DNA from: Actinomycetospora lutea
GTDB taxonomy: Bacteria > Actinomycetota > Actinomycetes > Mycobacteriales > Pseudonocardiaceae
Reading direction: 5' to 3'
NCBI RefSeq assembly: GCF_028737205.1
Contig: NZ_JAQZAL010000008.1
Coordinates: 62,001-126,000 of the forward strand
DNA length: 64,000 bases
Below, in pieces: positions 43,538 to 51,668 of the stretch. A program made the position numbers and the translations under genes. Each line of letters starts with the position of its first letter. Positions within the stretch are counted from its first letter, which is position 1. The notes beneath the pieces were generated by a model. It was given only the letters and a program-made list of their open reading frames with translations, made no database searches and was not told the origin of the DNA.

Positions 43538-44149
43538 TCACGGCACCCCGGCCAGCACGAGCACCGCCGTCGTCACCCCGGCGCCCACGACGAGGCCGGC
43601 GAGGACCTGCGCCGCGGTGTGCGCGCGCAGCACCAGGCGGGCCAAGCCGACGAGCGGGACGGCGAGCCATGCCAGGGCCCACCAGCCCCCGCCGAGCAGG
43701 GTCAGCACCGCCGCCGCGGCCGCCACGACGGCGACGTGGAAGCTGACCTTCCAGACCAGGGTGATCGCGGTGGCGACAGCGACGGTCACGAGCACCGCGA
43801 TCTGCAGCGCCGTGATCGGCCGGGGAGCGCCGGCGACCACCAGGACGACGACGCCGAGCGCGACCGACGCCGCGGCCAGCCCCAGGGGCACCGCACGCTG
43901 CTCGCGCTCGCGCAGGTGGTGGTCGGTGTAGCGGCCGGACCGCACGCCGCGGTCGACGATGAACGCCGGGATCGCCACGGTGAACACCATCCCCACCAGC
44001 GACCACGCCACCCCGACGGGGCCCGCCGCGAGCGCCCCGACGATCGGGTACAGGACGGCGAGCAGCAGCGTCGGCGACGTCGCGGTCGTGACGCGGGCGG
44101 CGATGCGCTGCGCGGGAGTGGCCACCTCGGCGGCGTCGGAGGTGGTCAC
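43538..44149 (-). CDS. PAP2-like membrane phosphatase family protein
   Basis: This 203-residue protein has six membrane helices. The family-like segments are RYTDHHLREREQR on a cytosolic loop and KVSFHVAVVAA, where a PAP2 phosphatase has its conserved His. The classic KX6RP motif is not obvious, so catalytic activity is uncertain. GTG 44149 gives MTTSDAAEVATPAQR. Similar proteins lie near decaprenyl-phosphate genes in actinobacteria; here it is divergent from a Nudix gene. Confidence 0.6.
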   Translation of the reverse strand: MTTSDAAEVATPAQRIAARVTTATSPTLLLAVLYPIVGALAAGPVGVAWSLVGMVFTVAIPAFIVDRGVRSGRYTDHHLREREQRAVPLGLAAASVALGVVVLVVAGAPRPITALQIAVLVTVAVATAITLVWKVSFHVAVVAAAAAVLTLLGGGWWALAWLAVPLVGLARLVLRAHTAAQVLAGLVVGAGVTTAVLVLAGVP

Positions 44150-44186
44150 CCGCCGTAGCCTAGGCGGCCTACCGAGGGAGGGTCGC

Positions 44187-44573
44187 ATGAGTCGGGACGC
44201 GCAGCTCGTCCTCGCCGTGGTGACGGCACCGCCGGGCCGGCTCCTGCTCGTCCACCGCCCCGGGGAGATGCCGCCCGCGGTGCTGCCCGGTGGCCGGCCG
44301 CAGGCCCGCGAGTCGCCCGGAGCGACCGCCGAGCGCGGGTGCCTCGAGGAGACCGGCGTCGAGATCCGCGCCGGCCGCCAGCTCGGGCGCTTCAACCACG
44401 ACGGCATCGCCACGATCTACGTCGCCGCGCGCCCCGTCCACGACGTGGACCCCGAGGAGATCCCCGACAGCGTGCGCGCCGGCTGGTACCTCCACGACCA
44501 GGTGGACATGGTGCTGCCGAACCTCTGGGCGCCGGTGCGCCACCACCTGGAGAAGACGATCCGGCGTCGCTGA
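44187..44573 (+). CDS. Nudix-fold protein with an altered Nudix box
   Basis: This 128-residue protein has the Nudix helix region G36-x5-E42 and R50-x3-E54-E55-x-G57 (consensus G-x5-E-x7-R-E-U-x-E-E-x-G-U). The first Glu of the R-E-U triplet is replaced by Gly51. The remaining E54/E55 could still bind metal, so activity may be kept or reduced. GGGAGGG precedes ATG 44187. The family hydrolyses nucleoside diphosphates linked to another group; the substrate here cannot be read. It ends 2 bp before the convergent MFS stop. Confidence 0.7.
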   Translation: MSRDAQLVLAVVTAPPGRLLLVHRPGEMPPAVLPGGRPQARESPGATAERGCLEETGVEIRAGRQLGRFNHDGIATIYVAARPVHDVDPEEIPDSVRAGWYLHDQVDMVLPNLWAPVRHHLEKTIRRR

Positions 44574-44575
44574 GA

Positions 44576-45724
44576 TCAGTGCGCGTACGCCGCCACGCAG
44601 GCCCAGGACAGCGCGGCGAGGACGAGGAAGCCGACGGCGACGCCGGCGTACCCCACGACCCCGGCGAGGGCCGCGGCGGTGACCGGGGTGACCAGGCCGG
44701 CGACGCCCCAGCCGGTGAACACCAGGCCGTAGGTGGTGCCGAAGCGCTCGGGCGGGACGACGTCGGACGTCGCGGCCGGGGTGAGCGTCGACAGCGCCCC
44801 GTACTGGGTGCCGAGCAGGAGCAGGGCGACGAGCGCGACGCTCCCGGTCGCGCCGGCGGCGAGCGGGGCGCAGGCGACGACCAGCAGCGCCGCGTTCGCG
44901 TGCAGGGCGGCCCGGCGACCGATCCGGTCGGACAGCGGGCCGGCGACCAGCCGCCCGGCGAGGTTGCCGACGTTGAGCAGGGCCACCGCGAGCGCCACGG
45001 CGGCCGCGTCGCCGGCGAGGCCGCCGGCCTGCGCGAAGGCGGCGAGGGCGGGCGCGCTGCCGAGCCCGAAGGCGAGCCACAGCGCCACCACCGAGCGGCT
45101 CGGGCGCGTCCGCCCGCCGGCGCGCTCGGCCCGGGCGCCCGGTCGCGCGCCGGGGACGAGGGCGGCGGCGACCGCCAGCAGCACCCCGAGCGCCCCGGCG
45201 AGGACGACGAGGGTGGCGCGGCGCCCGATCGCGTCGATCAGCGTCGAGGCCACCGGGGCGAGGACCGCGGAACCGGCGGCGTAGGCGCTGACGACCAGGC
45301 CGAGCGCGAGGCCGCGGCCGGTGGCGACGGTGCCGGCGACCCGCACGGCGGTGGCGTACCCGAGCCCCGTGGAGCCGCCGACGAGCACCCCGAAGGCCAC
45401 GAACAGCACGAGCACCGACGACGCCGCGGCGCTGCCCAGCAGGCCGAGCACGGTCCCGGCGAGCGCGACCAGGGCGAGGCGGCGGGGCGCGACCCGGTCG
45501 GCGGCCCGTCCCCCGACCAGCACGCCGAGCATGAAGGCGAGCAGGCCGACGGAGAACACGCCGGCCAGCACCGCGTGACCGACGCCCAGCTCGCGCCCCA
45601 GGGCGCCGGTGAACACGTCCCAGACGAACAGCGGGCTGACCGCGAGGTCGAGCAGGACGGCACCGCCGAGCGCGCGGGCCTTGCTCACGGGTCCCGACGG
45701 TACCGGGGCCGTGACCACGGCCAC
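44576..45724 (-). CDS. MFS transporter
   Basis: This 382-residue, 12-helix major facilitator has an A-motif-like GGRAADRVAPRRLAL near residue 72 and its repeat GPLSDRIGRRAAL in the second half. VFTGWGVAGLVTPVTAA resembles oxalate/formate-type (OFA) and monocarboxylate carriers. Two starts are possible: GTG 45724 or GTG 45688 (VSKARALGG). The substrate is unknown. It lies alone between a Nudix gene and the DUF1326 operon. Confidence 0.78.
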   Translation of the reverse strand: MAVVTAPVPSGPVSKARALGGAVLLDLAVSPLFVWDVFTGALGRELGVGHAVLAGVFSVGLLAFMLGVLVGGRAADRVAPRRLALVALAGTVLGLLGSAAASSVLVLFVAFGVLVGGSTGLGYATAVRVAGTVATGRGLALGLVVSAYAAGSAVLAPVASTLIDAIGRRATLVVLAGALGVLLAVAAALVPGARPGARAERAGGRTRPSRSVVALWLAFGLGSAPALAAFAQAGGLAGDAAAVALAVALLNVGNLAGRLVAGPLSDRIGRRAALHANAALLVVACAPLAAGATGSVALVALLLLGTQYGALSTLTPAATSDVVPPERFGTTYGLVFTGWGVAGLVTPVTAAALAGVVGYAGVAVGFLVLAALSWACVAAYAH

Positions 45725-45901
45725 GAGCCCGCGGGCCGCGGACGCGTGGCCGCCCGGCGGCGACCCGACGGATCACGGACCGTCGAATGGCGTCCGTGGC
45801 GGTCCGGCGCGAACTGCGCGCGCGTTCCGTCCCTCACCCCGGCCGCTCCCGGTTCGTGGCGCTGAGCAACGGAACCTGCCCGTTCTGCACCGATTCGCGC
45901 C

Positions 45902-45915
45902 CACCGGATCCGGTG
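45902..45915. promoter_or_regulatory. 14-bp palindrome upstream of DUF1326 gene
   Basis: Perfect palindrome CACCGGATCCGGTG, 36 bp upstream of a TTGACA hexamer. It is a possible activator site. Confidence 0.3.
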
Positions 45916-45950
45916 CACACCGAGTGCGTCCGCGGCTGCCGTCCCGCGCC

Positions 45951-45979
45951 TTGACACCCCGCATGACGCGCAGGACAGT
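45951..45979 (+). promoter_or_regulatory. Promoter-like pair before DUF1326 gene
   Basis: TTGACA (45951-45956) and GACAGT (45974-45979) with a 17-bp spacer. The -35 is a perfect consensus and the -10 is weak. It sits 37 bp before the ATG at 46016. Confidence 0.4.
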
Positions 45980-46015
45980 CGACCCTCTTCGATCCTCGGG
46001 AACGGGGGAGCGACG

Positions 46016-46618
46016 ATGTCGTGGAATCTGCGGGGCCGCTATGTGGAGACCTGCTCCTGCGAGTTGATGTGTCCCTGCAACCTGTCGATGGATCACGGGG
46101 CCACCTACGATTTCTGCCGGGCGACTCTGGCGTTCGACATCCGTGAGGGATCGATCTCGGGCGTCGACGTGGCGGACCGAAAGATCGTCATGATCATCGA
46201 TACACCGAAGGTCATGACCGAGGGGAACTGGCGGGTCGGCGTGTTCGTCGACGACCGGGCGACCGACGGCCAGTTCGAGAAGCTGGCGGAGGTGTTCAGC
46301 GGTCAGCTCGGAGGGCCGATGGCCGGTCTCGGACCGCTGGTCGGGGAGGTCCTGGGCCCGGAGCGGGCCGCGATCGAGATCGATCACGACGGCCTGCGGC
46401 ACTCGGTGCGCGTGGCGGAGGCGATCGACTTCGAGATCCAGGACATCGTGCCGTTCGGCAAGGAGCCCCCCGAACCGGTGACGTTCTCGGGCATGTTCCA
46501 CCCGGTGGCTCCCGACCTCACGATGGCCGAGGCGACCCGCTCGCACATCGACGCCTTCGGCATCCGTTACGAGGGCAGGACCGGGGTCTCGCACTCGGAC
46601 TTCTCCTGGGCGGCGTGA
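46016..46618 (+). CDS. DUF1326 protein
   Basis: This 200-residue protein begins MSWNLRGRYVETCSCELMCPCN, the defining DUF1326 start, with a C-S-C and a C-P-C motif (C13, C15, C19, C21) that look able to bind metal or act in thiol chemistry. The rest is beta-rich with no signal peptide. It lies 4 bp upstream of a DUF2182 membrane protein; the two families are regularly neighbours. The codon use around the gene is less G+C-extreme than its neighbours, with more A/T at third positions. Biochemical function is unknown. Confidence 0.85.
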   Translation: MSWNLRGRYVETCSCELMCPCNLSMDHGATYDFCRATLAFDIREGSISGVDVADRKIVMIIDTPKVMTEGNWRVGVFVDDRATDGQFEKLAEVFSGQLGGPMAGLGPLVGEVLGPERAAIEIDHDGLRHSVRVAEAIDFEIQDIVPFGKEPPEPVTFSGMFHPVAPDLTMAEATRSHIDAFGIRYEGRTGVSHSDFSWAA

Positions 46619-46622
46619 CGAC

Positions 46623-47441
46623 ATGCCCCTCGGGCAACGCCGCGACGGCGTTGCCGACGAGGGCCCTCGTCCGGCCCTCGCGGCTGCCGGAGCGCGGCTC
46701 GGTCTCCTCGTCGCGCTCCTGCTGATCGCCGCGGTCGCCTGGTGGTGGTCCGCCGAGCAGATGCGGGGAATGGACGCCGGGCCGTGGACCGCTCTCGGCG
46801 GTCTCGGCGCCTTCGTCCTGCTCTGGGTCGTCATGATGGCGGCGATGATGTTCCCGTCGATCGCGCCGACGGTCGCGCTGTACGCGCGGATGGCGAGGAC
46901 GCGGGCACCGCTCGCGCCCTCCGCCTTCACCGCGGGCTACCTCCTGACCTGGACCGTGGCCGGGGTCGTCGCCTGGGGCATCGGGGCGTCGGTGAGCCAC
47001 CTGGCCGGCGAAGCTCTCGCCTGGGACTCCGGTGGGCGCGTCCTCGCGGGCGCCGCGCTCGTCGTCGCCGGCGTCTACGAGCTGACCCCCGTGAAGAACG
47101 CCTGCCTGACCCGGTGCCGCAGTCCGTTCGGTTTCCTGCTCGGCTCCTGGCGCGACGGTGCGACCGGCGGCCTGCGGATGGGCGTCGAACTGGGCCTGTG
47201 GTGTCTCGGGTGCTGTTGGGCGCTCATGCTCGCGCTGTTCGCCCTCGGCGTGATGAGCATCGTGTGGATGGCGTTCGTCGCCGTCCTCATCGCCGTCGAG
47301 AAGATCGCTCCGTGGCGGACCTGGATCACCTGGGGAACGGCAGCGCTCCTCGTGATCCTCGGCGTCGTCGTCCTCGTCGCTCCGACCGCCGTTCCCGGGC
47401 TGACCGTTCCCGGCGTGTTCGACATGCCGATGATGATGTGA
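46623..47441 (+). CDS. DUF2182 metal-binding-type membrane protein
   Basis: This 272-residue integral membrane protein of the DUF2182 family has about seven helices. Landmarks are LLWVVMMAAMMFPSIAPTVALYARM, LTPVKNACLTRCRSPFGF and LGLWCLGCCWALML, which together place Met and Cys residues inside the membrane as in copper or heavy-metal handlers. The C-terminus is MPMMM. It is the partner of the DUF1326 gene 4 bp upstream. A joint role in metal handling is inferred from the motifs only. Confidence 0.82.
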   Translation: MPLGQRRDGVADEGPRPALAAAGARLGLLVALLLIAAVAWWWSAEQMRGMDAGPWTALGGLGAFVLLWVVMMAAMMFPSIAPTVALYARMARTRAPLAPSAFTAGYLLTWTVAGVVAWGIGASVSHLAGEALAWDSGGRVLAGAALVVAGVYELTPVKNACLTRCRSPFGFLLGSWRDGATGGLRMGVELGLWCLGCCWALMLALFALGVMSIVWMAFVAVLIAVEKIAPWRTWITWGTAALLVILGVVVLVAPTAVPGLTVPGVFDMPMMM

Positions 47442-47450
47442 ACACCCACC

Positions 47451-49139
47451 TCAGACCGGGAGCACCGTCGGCACGATCATGGGCCGGCGACGGTAGGTCT
47501 CCCCCACCCACTTGCCGACCACCCGCCGGACCGCCTGGGCGATGCGGTGGGTGTCGGTGATCCCCTCCGCCTCGGTGCGCGAGAGCTCCATCTCGACGAG
47601 CGAGACGACGTTCTCGAGCGCCTTCGGGTCGTCGGAGAACCCGCGCCCCGAGATGCGCGGCGGGGCCACCGCGCGCCCGGTGGCGGCCTCGACCGCGACC
47701 GTGATGGCGATGAACCCGCCCTCGCCGAGCACCATGCGGTCCGAGAGCGTCGACTCGCCGACGTCGCCGACCTGGTTGCCGTCGACGTAGACGTGCCCGA
47801 CCTCGACCCGCCCGCTGATGGCGGCGCGGCCGTCGACGAGGTCGACGACGACCCCGTCCTCGGCGATGACGATGTTCTCCACCCCGGTGCGGCGGGCGAT
47901 CTCGGCGTTCGCGCGCAGGTGGCGCCACTCGCCGTGCACCGGCATGACGTTGCGCGGGCGCAGCGCGTTGTAGAGGAACAGCAGCTCGCCGGCCGACGCG
48001 TGGCCGGAGACGTGCACGCGGGCGACGCCGGAGTGCACGACGTCGGCGCCGAGGCGCGTGAGGCCGTTGATGACGGCGAACACGGCCGTCTCGTTGCCCG
48101 GGATGAGGCTGGAGAGCAGCACGACGGTGTCGCCCGGGGTGATCGTGATCTGGCGGTGGTCGCCGCGGGCCATGCGCCCGAGCGCCGACAGCGGCTCGCC
48201 CTGCGAGCCCGTCGAGACCAGCACGACGTCCTTCTCGGGCATCGCCAGCGCGTCGTCGAGGTCGACGAGCAGCCCCTCGGGCACGTTCAGCAGGCCGAGG
48301 TCGGTCGCTATGCCCATGTTGCGCACCATCGAGCGGCCCGTGAAGCAGACCTTGCGGCCGTGCTCCGCCGCGGCGTCGAGCACCTGCTGGACGCGGTGCA
48401 CGTGGCTCGCGAAGCAGGCGACGATCAGTCGGCTGGGCGCCCGGCGGAAGACGTCGTCGATCACCGGGGCGATGTCGCGCTCGGGGGTGACGAAGCCCGG
48501 GACCTCGGCGTTCGTCGAGTCGACGAGCAGCAGGTCGACGCCTTCGTCGCCGAGCCGGGAGAAGCCCGCGAGGTCGGTGAGGCGCCCGTCGAGGGGCAGC
48601 TGGTCGAGCTTGATGTCGCCGGTGTGCAGCACGGTGCCGCCGGGCGTGCGGACGGCGACGGCCAGCGCGTCGGGGATCGAGTGGTTGACCGCGAAGAACT
48701 CGCAGTCGAACGAGCCGTGGTGGTCGCGCTCCCCCTCGCGGACCTCGAGCAGGTGCGGGGTGAGCCGGTGCTCCCGGCACTTCGCCTCGACCAGCGCGAG
48801 CGTGAAGAGCGACCCGACCACGAGCAGGTCGGGGCGCTGGCGCAGCAGGAACGGCACGGCACCGATGTGGTCCTCGTGCCCGTGGGTGAGGATCAGCGCA
48901 TCGACGTCGTCGAGGCGGTCCTCGACGGCGCGGAAGTCCGGCAGGATCAGGTCGACGCCGGGCGAGTCCTCGGAGGGGAAGAGCACGCCGCAGTCGACGA
49001 TCAGCAGGCGCCCGTCGTACTCGAGCACGGTCATGTTGCGCCCGATCTCGCCGATGCCCCCGAGCGCCACGATGCGCAGGGCGCCGTCCGGCGTCGGCGG
49101 CGGGGTGCCCTCGGAGCCGGGGACCGACTGCGTGGGCAC
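47451..49139 (-). CDS. rnj: Ribonuclease J
   Basis: This metallo-beta-lactamase/beta-CASP ribonuclease combines 5'-3' exo- and endonuclease activity in RNA decay and rRNA maturation. It has 562 residues from GTG 49139. The zinc motif is LTHGHEDHIGAVPF, followed by VNHSIPDA, HTGDIKLDQLP and the beta-CASP segment with FTGRSMVRNMGIA. ISGRGFSDDPK leads into the C-terminal domain. GTG 49139 lacks a clear ribosome binding site. The same frame is open upstream to an ATC at 49280 that has AGGAGGT six bases before it, which would add 47 residues with a QSGRPQ repeat. Confidence 0.92.
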   Translation of the reverse strand: MPTQSVPGSEGTPPPTPDGALRIVALGGIGEIGRNMTVLEYDGRLLIVDCGVLFPSEDSPGVDLILPDFRAVEDRLDDVDALILTHGHEDHIGAVPFLLRQRPDLLVVGSLFTLALVEAKCREHRLTPHLLEVREGERDHHGSFDCEFFAVNHSIPDALAVAVRTPGGTVLHTGDIKLDQLPLDGRLTDLAGFSRLGDEGVDLLLVDSTNAEVPGFVTPERDIAPVIDDVFRRAPSRLIVACFASHVHRVQQVLDAAAEHGRKVCFTGRSMVRNMGIATDLGLLNVPEGLLVDLDDALAMPEKDVVLVSTGSQGEPLSALGRMARGDHRQITITPGDTVVLLSSLIPGNETAVFAVINGLTRLGADVVHSGVARVHVSGHASAGELLFLYNALRPRNVMPVHGEWRHLRANAEIARRTGVENIVIAEDGVVVDLVDGRAAISGRVEVGHVYVDGNQVGDVGESTLSDRMVLGEGGFIAITVAVEAATGRAVAPPRISGRGFSDDPKALENVVSLVEMELSRTEAEGITDTHRIAQAVRRVVGKWVGETYRRRPMIVPTVLPV

Positions 49140-49187
49140 CCCGGAGCCCTGCGCGCAGTCGTGGCCCGCGTGGTCCTGCTGGCTCTG

Positions 49188-49241
49188 CGGACGGCCGGAC
49201 TGCTGCGGGCGGCCGGACTGCTGCGGGCGGCCGGACTGCTG
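49188..49241. repeat. 18-bp tandem repeat ahead of RNase J
   Basis: Three tandem copies of an 18-bp unit (minus strand CAGCAGTCCGGCCGCCCG). The unit is a multiple of three, and in the RNase J frame it reads QQSGRP three times, which argues that it is translated. Confidence 0.75.
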
Positions 49242-49323
49242 CTGACCCGCGTCGGGGCGACGGGCGGTCGAACGGCTGATCGGGGGACCTCCTGGGACGA
49301 GGGGCGGGTTCGGGAACGGGCGG

Positions 49324-49956
49324 TCAGAGACCGCGGTCGAGGGCCATGACCGTCGCGACGTCGGCCGGCTCGCCCTCGGGGTGCACGACGCACTCGTCGC
49401 GCCCGGCCGCGTGCAGCAGCAGCTCGCCGGGCTCCCCGGTGAGGATGACGGTGCGCGGCCCGGAGCGCACGGCGTGCTCCTCGCCGTCGGGGCGACGCAG
49501 GGTCACGGCCACCGGGCTCGAGCGGTAGGACAGGCGGCCGAGCAGGCCGACCATCCGCCAGATCGTGCGGTCGCGCGCCTCGTCCGGCGGGCGCGGCGAC
49601 CACCCGGCCTGCGCCCGGCGCACGTCCTCGTGGTGGATGAAGAATTCCTGGACGTCCACCGCGCGCAGCGGCGGCAGGGCCATCGGGCTCCAGAACGGCG
49701 GGCCCGAGCGCAGGGTGGCCACGAGCTCGCCGAAGTCGCCGCGCGCGACGGAGGCCTGCACGTGCCCGGTCCAGCCCGCGAGCGGCGGGAGCAGGATGCC
49801 GGGCGCGGCGTCGGGGCGGCGTTCGCGGGTGATCAGGTGCGCGAGCAGGTCGCGCGTGGTCCAGCCCCCGCACAGCGTGGGCTCGTCGGGGCCGAGCCGC
49901 AGCAGCAGGTCGGCGAGATCGCGGCGCTCGGCGTCGGCGATCTGGGCGGCACTCAT
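49324..49956 (-). CDS. TIGR03085-family metal-binding protein
   Basis: This 210-residue DinB/maleylpyruvate-isomerase-like protein is of the actinobacterial TIGR03085 type. LCGGWTTRDLLAHLITRERRPDAAPG and DVQEFFIHHEDVRRAQ carry the His residues of the predicted metal site. It begins after a short gap downstream of thyX on the same strand and is followed by RNase J, so the three may form one unit. Mycothiol-dependent chemistry is typical of the wider family, but the reaction is unknown. Confidence 0.82.
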   Translation of the reverse strand: MSAAQIADAERRDLADLLLRLGPDEPTLCGGWTTRDLLAHLITRERRPDAAPGILLPPLAGWTGHVQASVARGDFGELVATLRSGPPFWSPMALPPLRAVDVQEFFIHHEDVRRAQAGWSPRPPDEARDRTIWRMVGLLGRLSYRSSPVAVTLRRPDGEEHAVRSGPRTVILTGEPGELLLHAAGRDECVVHPEGEPADVATVMALDRGL

Positions 49957-49985
49957 GGGGTTCTCCTACCCGGACGCCACCCGGC

Positions 49986-50747
49986 TCAGCCTTCGGCGAC
50001 GAACGGGCTGGCGGCGACCTCGGACCCGCTCGGCAGGCGGCGGATCTCGAAGTCGGCGAACACGTTCGGCACCTCGGCCTGGAGCACCTTCAAGCAGGCG
50101 ATCGCGAGGTCGCGGATCTCGACGTCCGCGTGCTCGCTCGCGCGCATGGCGATGAAGTGGCGCCAGGCCCGGTAGTTGCCGGTGACGACGATGCGGGTCT
50201 CGGTGGCGTTGGGCAGCACCGCGCGGGCGGCCTGGCGGGCCTGCTTGCGGCGCAGCGTGCGGTTGGGCTCGTCGGCGAAGCGCTCCTCGAGGCCCGCGAG
50301 GAGCTTCTCGTAGGACGCCAGCGCCGCGGCGCTCGCCTCGGCGAACATCTGGTGCAGCTCGGGGTCGTCGGCGATGACGTCCGGCTCGACCATGGCCGCG
50401 TCCTTCTCGGGGACGTAGCGCTGCGAGAGCTGCGAGTACGAGAAGTGCCGGTGGCGGATCAGCTCGTGGGTCAGGCTGCGCGAGATCCCGGTCAGGTAGA
50501 AGCTGACCGTGCCGTGCTCGAGCACCGACAGGTGCCCGACCTCGAGGATGTGCCGCAGGTAGCCGGCGTTGGTCGCCGTCGCCGGGTTCGGCTTGCTCCA
50601 GGACTGGTAGCAGGCGCGCCCGGCGAACTCGGCGAGCGCCTGGCCGCCGTCGACGTCGGTCTCCCACGGGACCCCGGGCGGCGCGAAGAACTCGGTCTTC
50701 GCGATCAGCGTGACCTCGGGCTGCACGGTCTCGGGCACGTCCGCCAC
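49986..50747 (-). CDS. thyX: Flavin-dependent thymidylate synthase ThyX
   Basis: This enzyme makes dTMP from dUMP using FAD, NADPH and methylene-tetrahydrofolate. The signature [15 protein letters not shown] matches the ThyX motif RHRxxSxNxxSxR with a Gln variant. [25 protein letters not shown] precedes it and [12 protein letters not shown] follows. There are 253 residues from GTG 50747 (VADVPETV); GTG 50738 is also possible. Its promoter side faces the RHH/DUF4097 operon, and the repressor-like repeats at 50789-50851 lie between them. Confidence 0.93.
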   Translation of the reverse strand: MADVPETVQPEVTLIAKTEFFAPPGVPWETDVDGGQALAEFAGRACYQSWSKPNPATATNAGYLRHILEVGHLSVLEHGTVSFYLTGISRSLTHELIRHRHFSYSQLSQRYVPEKDAAMVEPDVIADDPELHQMFAEASAAALASYEKLLAGLEERFADEPNRTLRRKQARQAARAVLPNATETRIVVTGNYRAWRHFIAMRASEHADVEIRDLAIACLKVLQAEVPNVFADFEIRRLPSGSEVAASPFVAEG

Positions 50748-50788
50748 GGTACAAGTCGCCCTCCCGCGCCCGTTCGCCGACAGCGTGA

Positions 50789-50851
50789 TGACACCACGAT
50801 GGTGGCGATCAGCGACTCGTGGTGTCACAGTGGTGTCATGGACCTGACACC
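50789..50851. promoter_or_regulatory. Four-half-site operator over the RHH gene start
   Basis: Four copies of TGGTGTCA or its complement: 50789-50796 (minus), 50820-50827 (plus), 50831-50838 (plus) and 50845-50851 (minus, one base shorter). The outer pair forms an 11-bp perfect inverted repeat (50789-50799 / 50817-50827). The two central copies are 11 bp apart, one helical turn, and the last pair brackets the ATG at 50838. This is the pattern of cooperative ribbon-helix-helix binding, and the gene it covers encodes such a protein. Confidence 0.65.
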
Positions 50852-51668
50852 GTACGTCGCCTCCCTCCGCGACGACCTCGCCGCGGCCGCCGCGGTCGGC
50901 GACGAGGCCACGACCCGGGCGGGCTCCTCGCTCGCCGCCGCCCTCGAGCCCGCCGTCCGGCTGGCGCTCATGAACGCGCTGTCCGACCTCGCCGGCGAGG
51001 TCTCCGAGCAGCTCGGCGACCGCACCGTCTCGCTGCGGCTGTCCGGCCGCGAGGTCAAGGTCGTCGTCGACCGCGACCCCTCGGCCGAGGACGGCTTCTT
51101 CGCCGGCCCCTCGTCGTCGCCGTTCGCGGGCACGCCCGGCGGCGGCCCCGGGTCGCGCCAGACCCCGCCGCCCCCGCCCGGCTTCCCCGGTTTCGGCGGC
51201 GGCCCCGGCTTCGGGGGGCAGGGCGGCCCCGACGTCGGCGACATCTCGCGGATGACGCTGCGCCTCGTCGACCAGATCAAGGGCCAGGCCGAGAAGGCCG
51301 CCGCCTCCCAGGGGATGTCGCTGAACTCCTGGATCGGCCAGGCCGTGCAGGGCGCCCTCAAGGGCCAGTACGGCGGCCACCGCGGCGGGCCGTGGGGCCC
51401 GAGCGGCGACCGGGAGTGGGACGAGAACTGGCGCAAGGGGTGGGACCAGGGCCGCCCGTCCACGGGCGACGCGCCGAAGGACGCGCCGACGAGCGCGCCG
51501 ACGGATGCACCGAAGGACGCCCCGACCGATGCGCCGACGGACGCGCCGACGGATGCGCCGACGGACGCGGGCGACCGCGGGGGCGACCGCGGGGACGGCC
51601 GCGGGGACGGCCGCGGGGATGGCAAGGACGGCGGCGGGGACGACGTGTCGGGCTGGGTGCGCGGATGA
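50838..51668 (+). CDS. Ribbon-helix-helix (HicB-type) regulator with repeat tail
   Basis: This 276-residue protein has a helical N-terminal domain ([17 protein letters not shown]...), a Gly/Pro/Phe-rich linker and a ribbon-helix-helix unit at about residues 135-175 ([23 protein letters not shown] then [14 protein letters not shown]). This is the DNA-binding fold of HicB/Arc-type proteins. A long tail follows, made of DAPT and GDGRGD repeats. No HicA toxin is adjacent. The gene overlaps the DUF4097 gene by 4 bp, a pairing common in actinobacteria. Its own start is covered by the TGGTGTCA operator, so it is probably autorepressed. Confidence 0.8.
   Translation: MDLTPYVASLRDDLAAAAAVGDEATTRAGSSLAAALEPAVRLALMNALSDLAGEVSEQLGDRTVSLRLSGREVKVVVDRDPSAEDGFFAGPSSSPFAGTPGGGPGSRQTPPPPPGFPGFGGGPGFGGQGGPDVGDISRMTLRLVDQIKGQAEKAAASQGMSLNSWIGQAVQGALKGQYGGHRGGPWGPSGDREWDENWRKGWDQGRPSTGDAPKDAPTSAPTDAPKDAPTDAPTDAPTDAPTDAGDRGGDRGDGRGDGRGDGKDGGGDDVSGWVRG
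51477..51640. repeat. Low-complexity repeats in the RHH gene tail
   Basis: Imperfect 12-bp units (GCGCCGACGGAC) coding Asp-Ala-Pro-Thr run to about 51575. They are followed by GGGGACGGCC-type units coding Gly-Asp-Arg/Gly. These form a disordered acidic tail on the RHH protein. Confidence 0.65.
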
